DNA of 11,119 bases from Gammaproteobacteria bacterium UBA6968 (GTDB lineage Bacteria > Pseudomonadota > Gammaproteobacteria > Pseudomonadales > Azotimanducaceae): NCBI GenBank assembly GCA_002450255.1, contig DJYW01000072.1, positions 1-11,119 on the forward strand. Reading direction: 5' to 3'. Below are positions 6,850 through 11,119 of this stretch, one piece after another. Position numbers and translations under genes: made by a program. The notes under the pieces are model-generated. The model was not told where the DNA came from, did no database searches, and saw nothing but the letters and a program-made list of their open reading frames with translations. How positions within the stretch are numbered: position 1 is the stretch's first letter; each line of letters begins with the position of its first letter.

Positions 6850-6897
6850 AGCGGCTGCATTCGCAAGCCTGTATTCGCAGGTGAGGATTCAGCCGCT
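6850..6897. repeat. Nested inverted repeat in the convergent gap
   Basis: AGCGGCTG (6850-6857) pairs perfectly with CAGCCGCT (6890-6897). Inside, CCTG (6868-6871) pairs with CAGG (6878-6881), and ATTCGCA occurs twice (6859-6865 and 6873-6879). Further stems follow at 6925-6939 (CTGCG/CGCAG). The whole 6761-6988 gap therefore looks like structured RNA or a bidirectional transcription stop rather than coding DNA. Confidence 0.45.
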
Positions 6898-6968
6898 AGA
6901 CTGAGATAATAGTTAGTGGCCGACCTGCGGCTATCGCAGCGAGTGATAACGCGAAGTTAAACCAGCGA

Positions 6969-6982
6969 GCGCAGGGCTGCGC
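6969..6982 (-). terminator. GC-rich hairpin after the NAD-kinase-like gene
   Basis: GCGCAG (6969-6974) and CTGCGC (6977-6982) are perfectly inverted around two bases, seven bases past the 3' end of the leftward gene. In RNA the innermost pair would open to give a four-base loop. No T-run follows on the minus strand, so any termination would be weak or factor-dependent. Confidence 0.35.
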
Positions 6983-6988
6983 TGCGGT

Positions 6989-8167
6989 CTAAGTATCGTC
7001 GGCGGCTTGATCCTGCACTCGATATAACACCCGGTCGTCATAGCCGGTGATTATCTCTGTAAACCCACTGAGCGCCCGGTCGACCGCAACGTCGCCACTA
7101 TCCACTAGTAAAGGCCGCTGCTTCAGGCTATTGAGCTTCGTGCGACTGCCGATGACCCGAATCTGGCCCGAAGCTAAAATGCCGCTGAGCACGCGACCGG
7201 ACAACTGCTGATTACCGCGTCCAAACAAGAAACCCTGGTGACGGGTAAAACTGACCACCAAGTCCACACTATGGTTGCGGGCAATAACTTCTAAATCGTG
7301 AACCGTCGCGTTCACTATTGGCGCACCTGATTTAAAAACCACATCGCAGCCAAGCAAAGTACCGACGCAGCCCAAACTTTGCTTAAGCGCCAAGCACGAA
7401 CTGCCCGGCCCGATTATCCACGCCGATGCAGCGCTCTCTGCAAAGCATTCTCCAAGATAAGCGCAAATATCTGCGACAACCAATGCCTCGCTTTCTTTCC
7501 CAGCGATTTTTGTCTGCTGCAGATATCCGGATGCCTCGGGTACCCACAGCTCTCCATAATGTTGGGTTTTTATACTCGCCGATGCAGCACTCGCGCCTTC
7601 TGAGACTTCAATATAATCGCGCACCTCTCGCTGCGCTTTACCGATAAGTTCACCTTCCAGCAGTCCGGCAATGACATTGGCCGCGGCGCTCGGGCCAATA
7701 GCGAAAACGCCACTGTGCATCTTGACGCCAGCAGGCACCCCCAACACCAGCGATCTCGCTCGGGACTCATCCGCATTAATGGCAGCCAAAACATCTCTGG
7801 CCGTACCATCGCCACCGGCAAACACCAGTAGGTCGGCGCCTGCATCAATGAGGGCACAAGCAGCGCGATGCGTATCTGCGGCAGAGGAAGGCTGACTGGC
7901 CCGACCACATATCGTGCAATCCTCAACTTGGGTCGCGAGCAACTCCGCACCCATGTCACCAGCCCAGCTTAGCCAGGTGATATGCCGCCAGGTGGTCGTA
8001 CTAACGCATTGCTTAAGTTCGTCGAGCATTTGTTGCACGCGGGGTACAGCTCTGGGTATACCTCCTCGCGCCAGGGCTTCGGCTTGTTTGGCCGGGCCAT
8101 CGCTGCCCTGCAAACCTACCGCTCCACCAATGCCAGCAAAGGGATTTAGGACTAAGCCAATACGCAT
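6989..8167 (-). CDS. ATP-NAD kinase family protein (COG3199-like)
   Basis: The 392-residue product begins with MRIGLVLNPFAGIGGAVGLQGSDG (1-24), the characteristic N-terminus of the predicted polyphosphate/ATP-NAD kinases of the COG3199 group. FAGGDGTARDV (116-126) holds the GGDGT phosphate-binding signature of NAD and diacylglycerol-type kinases. GVPAGVKMHSGVFAIGP (143-159) and FGRGNQQLSGRVL (315-327) are also typical. It would be cytoplasmic. True NAD kinases (NadK) are about 290 residues; this longer family often coexists with NadK, and its substrate is not settled. It lies 46 bases downstream of the flavoprotein gene on the same strand, so co-transcription is likely. No good ribosome site is seen before ATG 8167. 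The region 190-225 (rich in Ala and Ser) aligns poorly in my memory of the family and may be a lineage insert. Confidence 0.82.
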   Translation of the reverse strand: MRIGLVLNPFAGIGGAVGLQGSDGPAKQAEALARGGIPRAVPRVQQMLDELKQCVSTTTWRHITWLSWAGDMGAELLATQVEDCTICGRASQPSSAADTHRAACALIDAGADLLVFAGGDGTARDVLAAINADESRARSLVLGVPAGVKMHSGVFAIGPSAAANVIAGLLEGELIGKAQREVRDYIEVSEGASAASASIKTQHYGELWVPEASGYLQQTKIAGKESEALVVADICAYLGECFAESAASAWIIGPGSSCLALKQSLGCVGTLLGCDVVFKSGAPIVNATVHDLEVIARNHSVDLVVSFTRHQGFLFGRGNQQLSGRVLSGILASGQIRVIGSRTKLNSLKQRPLLVDSGDVAVDRALSGFTEIITGYDDRVLYRVQDQAADDT

Positions 8168-8213
8168 CAGTGGCTAAACTGCAGCTTTGCAATTCGGGCA
8201 ACCCAAACGGGCA

Positions 8214-9290
8214 TTATTTGAGCACCTCGGCAGTTACGGCATTGGCAATAGCTAGGGAAGCGGTTAGCCCGGGCGATTCGATGCCAAGCAGGTTTATTCT
8301 GCCCGGCTGATCATGGTGCGTCGGCATCTGCAGCATAAAATCCGCGGCAGGCTGGCCCTCAGCACTGATTTTTGGCCGAATACCGGTATAGCTGGGATGG
8401 AGCCGATTCGGGTCTAGATTCGGGTAATAAGCGCGAATGGCTGCAACAAAATCGGCAAAGTGACTTTCGTCGAAGGTGTAGTCGACGCCATCGATCCAAC
8501 GCACATCTGGGCCAAATTTGACCTGGCCCGCCAAATCCAGCGTGACATGGACGCCCAATCCACCCTGTTCTGCAACCGGATACACCAACCTGGAAAATGG
8601 CTGTGGCCCGGAATACGCATAGTAATGTCCCTTGGCATAGTGGCCAGTGGGCGCGCCCGGCGAATTGCGTGCTAACTCCGGCGCCCAAAGCCCGGCAGAG
8701 TTGATCACCCAATCTGCCTGCAATGACATCGCCTCGGTATGCACCACAGGCGCTGGCGCCGACTCAATTTGATCAACTCGGGTGTCGAAAGCGATCATGC
8801 CGCCGTGTTGCTCGAGGATGCCTTGCAAACTCAGCATGTAGGCGTGCGAATCGATAATCCCTGTAGAGGGAGAAACCACGGCCCCGACCGCTTGGACCTC
8901 AGGTTCCTGTTCGGCCACTGCGTCTGCATCTATCCAGTGAAGATCGTTAACATCGTTAGCCTTAGCTTTGTCGATATAGGCCATTACCGTCGCGCGCTGA
9001 TCTTCCCTCGCCGCTACGATCATTTTGCCGCATTGCCTGAAAGGCACGTGATAGGTCTCGCAATGCGCATATAACAAGCGTTTGCCGGCGACGCAGAGCT
9101 TGGCTTTGAGACTGCCTGTCGGGTAATAAATACCTGCATGAATCACTTCAGAATTACGCGAGCTAGTCTCGCTGCCGATTAAGTCGTGTTGCTCTAAAAC
9201 AACGACCTCTTGGCCTGCTTCGGCCAGCTTCGCAGCAACGGCCAAGCCGACGACACCCGCGCCCACAACAATGCAATCCACTTTATCCAT
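8214..9290 (-). CDS. FAD-dependent oxidoreductase of the L-2-hydroxyglutarate oxidase (LhgO/L2HGDH) family
   Basis: The 358-residue product is a DAO-fold flavoprotein. Residues 6-33 form the FAD-binding beta-alpha-beta unit: CIVVGAGVVGLAVA with G10-x-G12-x-x-G15, ending in Glu33 (VVVLEQ), which binds the FAD ribose. SSRNSEVIHAGIYYPTGSLKA (43-63) is the hallmark of the L-2-hydroxyglutarate oxidase family. WVINSAGLWA (194-203), YTGIRPKIS (301-309) and GIESPGLTASLAIAN (336-350) complete the cofactor site. E. coli LhgO has 422 residues; this shorter form belongs to the class often named simply 'NAD(P)/FAD-dependent oxidoreductase', so the substrate may be another 2-hydroxy acid. ATG 9290 has no clear ribosome site close by; GGAGG occurs about 38 bases upstream, too far to serve it. 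It sits between epmC (63-base gap) and the NAD-kinase-like gene. Confidence 0.85.
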   Translation of the reverse strand: MDKVDCIVVGAGVVGLAVAAKLAEAGQEVVVLEQHDLIGSETSSRNSEVIHAGIYYPTGSLKAKLCVAGKRLLYAHCETYHVPFRQCGKMIVAAREDQRATVMAYIDKAKANDVNDLHWIDADAVAEQEPEVQAVGAVVSPSTGIIDSHAYMLSLQGILEQHGGMIAFDTRVDQIESAPAPVVHTEAMSLQADWVINSAGLWAPELARNSPGAPTGHYAKGHYYAYSGPQPFSRLVYPVAEQGGLGVHVTLDLAGQVKFGPDVRWIDGVDYTFDESHFADFVAAIRAYYPNLDPNRLHPSYTGIRPKISAEGQPAADFMLQMPTHHDQPGRINLLGIESPGLTASLAIANAVTAEVLK

Positions 9291-9353
9291 TGCTTATGCC
9301 ATACATAAAAAATCCCGTATCTGGCTGATCCTCCGCACTTAGCTGTCTTTGCA

Positions 9354-9839
9354 CTAAAATACCTCGCACTGCAACGCTTTGGTGAATCGAGTAGCACGGC
9401 TTTTTGGCGAAGAGGCAATGAACTTTTCCCATAAAATCCTCTGCTGTTCTATTCGCTCCCCAAAATCACCGCTTGGAACATCCAAATTGTCGACGCTTGG
9501 CACAAACCGGACGGCCGCTGTGGCCGCGAAACACTTTTCCAAAGCTTGAGTCTTTAGCTCGGCAGAGAAAAATGCAGCCTGCTCGGCCGCCGTACGCGGC
9601 GGCGGTATATAGCAATAGCCGAAATCCGGGAGCTGTCTTCGCGCGGACCCTGCAATGCACCAGTGCGCAATTTCATGCAATGCTGATGCGGCAAAGTCTT
9701 CGCGGTAGAACAGCCGCGCAGGATATTGGGCTGTAGCGGGTTCGTATTGTGGTTCAGCAGCGCCACCGATTAGTCGAACGTTGAATTCGAAACTAAATTC
9801 GCGATTGAAAATGGCTGCAATCTGTACATCATTTAGCAC
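9354..9839 (-). CDS. epmC: Elongation factor P hydroxylase EpmC (YfcM family)
   Basis: EpmC hydroxylates the lysylated lysine of elongation factor P, the last step of the EpmA/EpmB/EpmC modification that helps ribosomes through proline stretches. Residues 10-24 (IFNREFSFEFNVRLI) and 53-77 (ALHEIAHWCIAG...LPDFGYCY) match E. coli EpmC closely; HEIAH (55-59) supplies the likely metal ligands. QALEKCFAATA (98-108), DNLD (117-120) and RFTKALQ (151-157) are further conserved points. The protein is 161 residues against about 182 in E. coli: it stops soon after ALQ, so the C-terminal tail is missing or was lost by an early TAG. The start is GTG 9839; an in-frame TAA lies 12 bases upstream, and the N-terminus then aligns with the E. 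coli protein. epmA, epmB and efp are not in this window. It leads a leftward cluster with the flavoprotein gene. Confidence 0.93.
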   Translation of the reverse strand: MLNDVQIAAIFNREFSFEFNVRLIGGAAEPQYEPATAQYPARLFYREDFAASALHEIAHWCIAGSARRQLPDFGYCYIPPPRTAAEQAAFFSAELKTQALEKCFAATAAVRFVPSVDNLDVPSGDFGERIEQQRILWEKFIASSPKSRATRFTKALQCEVF

Positions 9840-9964
9840 TGTTTTCTCTGTTTATAGCGCCTGTCTCGACAGTTGCCCCACAGCCCGCGCGGCCGTTAGC
9901 CAGATACAAACGTCCGTGCGCATTGAACAAGATCTAACCAGGCACGCGTCCGGCCTAATCTAAT

Positions 9965-9987
9965 AAAATACCTTGCCCGAGTATTTT
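9965..9987. repeat. AT-rich inverted repeat between tusA and epmC
   Basis: AAAATAC (9965-9971) and GTATTTT (9981-9987) are perfect inverted copies around nine bases, with one further T after the right arm. It lies within the 257-base gap between tusA and epmC. The stem is weak but has A and T runs on both sides, so it might terminate tusA transcription or form part of the epmC promoter. The rest of this gap shows nothing I can support. Confidence 0.3.
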
Positions 9988-10096
9988 TCCTGGGTGCATG
10001 ATCAGCGGCGCTTATCGCTTTATCAACACCAACTATGCAGCAAAACGTGGCAAAACGAACCAATACATTCGGCGGCGCTACCCAATAACGGGTCGC

Positions 10097-10330
10097 TCAA
10101 CCGCCCGCTTTTTCGATCCAGAACTGGAACGCGTCGTCAGCGTTTGCATAGGCGATTAAACGATGTCCCATAAAGCGGCAAAATTGTTCCAAATCCCTCA
10201 CCGTGGTGGGATCGGTAGCTACCACCTTTAAGACATCGCCAGTGTTTAGCTCGCGTATCTTATTACGAGTGAGCATAAGCGGTTCTGGGCAGGTTAAGCC
10301 ACTCGCGTCTAACAATTGATCAGCATGCAC
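10097..10330 (-). CDS. tusA: TusA-family sulfur carrier protein
   Basis: The 77-residue product is a complete TusA/SirA-fold protein (E. coli TusA is 81). The signature LDASGLTCPEPLMLTRNKI (7-25) contains the CPEP motif with Cys14, which carries the persulfide. GDVLKVVATDP (31-41) and the closing strand are as in the family. TusA proteins relay sulfur from cysteine desulfurase to targets such as tRNA thiolation; some paralogues serve molybdenum enzymes or other routes, and the window does not show which applies here. The start is GTG 10330; an in-frame TAA lies 15 bases upstream, so there is no longer form, and the ribosome site is poor. It is leftward, 257 bases before epmC, and divergent from the exported protein at the right edge. 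Confidence 0.92.
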   Translation of the reverse strand: MHADQLLDASGLTCPEPLMLTRNKIRELNTGDVLKVVATDPTTVRDLEQFCRFMGHRLIAYANADDAFQFWIEKAGG

Positions 10331-10962
10331 AATAACGTCTACTTAAGTTACAAAACAGCTGTTGTTACAGCGAATTAGATTCACGATGGTAATCTAGCTC
10401 GAACCTATTTCCCAGCCGAGACAGATTGTTGACAGGCTTCATTCAGGCGAACAGACTCTCTTGACAGGTAGACTCTTTCAGCAAACTTTCACTTTCATGT
10501 TGCTAATTTAAACCTGTCACACGACCGCTAGGTTGCGCTAGATTGAATGAAGTCGACCGGTTTGGCGTAACCAGGAACACACGACAAAGCAGGCAGCTTT
10601 TGCCCACATGCAATGCCAGAAATCGTCTTAGTGTTCTGAATCGGCAAATTGAGGATCGACTGATAACCTATAACCAGAATATCGAACGAACACATCCACC
10701 GCGTGCCTCATTCCCACCACGGAAGGAGCCGCCCGCGGACAGCCAAGCGCGTTCAGATTCGCACACCCACTCATATCTGGAAAGAATGCTGCATTACAAT
10801 CCGCCAGACAATCCCGGAGCAAGTTCGACAGGCGCTTCCGCCAACCGTTTTGCTGCGCGGCAAGCGCCTATAGTGGAGCCTCGATTGCGTTCTTGCTGCG
10901 CGATTAGGCAAACGGAAGGGCATGCGCGTTGCAGCAAACCAAAGCCCGGTTTATCAATACAA
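10331..10962. other. 632-base gap between tusA and the right-edge gene
   Basis: No complete gene is supported. TTGACAGG occurs at 10429-10436 and 10461-10468, and AGACTCT at 10453-10459 and 10470-10476. TGACAGGT (10462-10469) and ACCTGTCA (10512-10519) are perfect inverted copies 42 bases apart. TTGACA at 10461 is a consensus -35 but no good -10 follows at 16-18 bases. TTGCTGCGCG is repeated at 10850-10859 and 10893-10902, and TTTGCTGC/GCAGCAAA arms occur at 10849-10856 and 10931-10938. The plus-strand frame used by the downstream gene has no stop from 10507 onward, so the real start of that gene could lie within this gap. Confidence 0.5.
10354..10396. promoter_or_regulatory. Two dyads in the tusA upstream region
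   Basis: AACAGCTGTT (10354-10363) is a perfect 10-base palindrome, flanked by two copies of GTTACA. TAGATT (10376-10381) and AATCTA (10391-10396) are inverted around nine bases. Both lie within 70 bases upstream of the tusA start, where an operator would be expected. No factor can be named from the sequence. Confidence 0.3.
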
Positions 10963-11119
10963 ATGCGCATGCTAGCGCGTTACTGCAAAACAGTTGGTTT
11001 CGCCCTATGTATCGGCGCCCTCTCGCCTAATACGGCTGCGCAATCCACCCCCATGCCTCCTGAGACACCGTCTGAGGTGCCGCCTGCGATGTCGCAAGCG
11101 ATGTCTCAGGCAATGTCTC
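10963..11119 (+). CDS. Unidentified exported protein, 5' part only, with Met-Ser-Gln-Ala repeats
   Basis: From ATG 10963 the frame gives a basic start (MRMLARYCK), a hydrophobic core (TVGFALCIGALS) and PNTAAQS, which reads as a signal peptide with cleavage after Ala-Ala. The mature start is rich in Pro, Glu, Ser and Met (STPMPPETPSEVPPA) and then enters an A-M-S-Q repeat running off the window. Repeat copies differ only at synonymous third bases, which favours real coding. There is no clear ribosome site; ATG 10969 is an alternative, and the frame stays open back to 10507, so an N-terminal extension is possible. I do not recognise the family. In some Pseudomonas genomes a tusA-like gene neighbours an M48 metalloprotease (BepA-type), so an exported protease is one guess, but no protease motif is visible in the 52 codons seen. 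Confidence 0.55.
   Translation, partial: MRMLARYCKTVGFALCIGALSPNTAAQSTPMPPETPSEVPPAMSQAMSQAMS
11089..11119 (+). repeat. 12-base tandem repeat (Met-Ser-Gln-Ala), incomplete at the window edge
   Basis: ATGTCGCAAGCG (11089-11100), ATGTCTCAGGCA (11101-11112) and ATGTCTC (11113-11119) are successive copies. Differences are TCG/TCT, CAA/CAG and GCG/GCA, all synonymous. The array continues beyond the window, so its copy number is unknown. Confidence 0.75.

Noticed and set aside
7570..7959. Minus-strand 129-codon open frame inside the NAD-kinase-like gene
   Set aside because: Fully inside the supported gene in another frame; the GGDGT-containing frame is clearly the coding one.
9473..9736. Plus-strand open frame antisense to epmC
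   Set aside because: EpmC's HEIAH motif and long family match settle the coding strand.
9861..9872. CTGTC-TC-GACAG dyad upstream of epmC as a LexA site
   Set aside because: The gammaproteobacterial LexA box is CTGT-N8-ACAG; here the spacing is only four bases.
10628..10822. Minus-strand 64-codon open frame upstream of the right-edge gene
   Set aside because: Starts with TTG, has no ribosome site, and shows no recognisable motif; it is antisense to the longer plus-strand open run.
1..11119. tRNA, rRNA, CRISPR array, insertion sequence or att site
   Set aside because: No cloverleaf with a GTTCRANNC T-arm, no evenly spaced direct repeats with spacers, no transposase or integrase motif, and no terminal inverted repeats with target duplications were seen.

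Overview
The window looks like ordinary chromosomal DNA of a gammaproteobacterium. EpmC (elongation factor P hydroxylase, YfcM family) is a largely gammaproteobacterial protein, and AlaA, MsrB and TusA are also close to the E. coli versions. Base composition is near or slightly above half G+C throughout. Acyl-CoA metabolism genes (a crotonase tail at the left edge and an acyl-CoA synthetase) would fit an aerobic, possibly marine, fatty-acid-using lineage; that last point is inference.

Layout. Bases 1-46 hold the last 14 codons of what looks like an enoyl-CoA hydratase, followed by a strong hairpin and a rhodanese-domain gene (132-539). Next come two plus-strand genes that correspond to the two halves of the 'fused MFS/spermidine synthase' family: a six-helix membrane protein (738-1400) and a SAM-fold protein with an N-terminal signal sequence (1579-2556). 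An acyl-CoA synthetase (2624-4150) and msrB (4431-4853) read leftward. A 659-base gap with several dyads and a possible 18-codon leader ORF precedes alaA (5513-6760, plus strand). A hairpin-rich convergent gap of 228 bases separates alaA from a leftward cluster: epmC (9354-9839), an L-2-hydroxyglutarate-oxidase-type flavoprotein (8214-9290) and a COG3199 ATP-NAD-kinase-like protein (6989-8167). tusA (10097-10330) also reads leftward. After a 632-base gap, a plus-strand gene for an exported protein begins near 10963 and runs off the right edge.

How the genes relate. The epmC / flavoprotein / NAD-kinase-like genes have gaps of 63 and 46 bases and may be one transcript, linking translation-factor modification with redox housekeeping only by position. 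MsrB (methionine sulfoxide repair), TusA and the rhodanese protein (sulfur handling) are scattered single genes. I see no mobile element, CRISPR array, tRNA or rRNA. I do not see a clear new multi-gene system. The points most worth a second look are the split, apparently exported spermidine-synthase-like pair, the long open frame with an in-frame A-M-S-Q repeat at the right edge, and recurrent AGCGG/CCGCT hairpins between genes.
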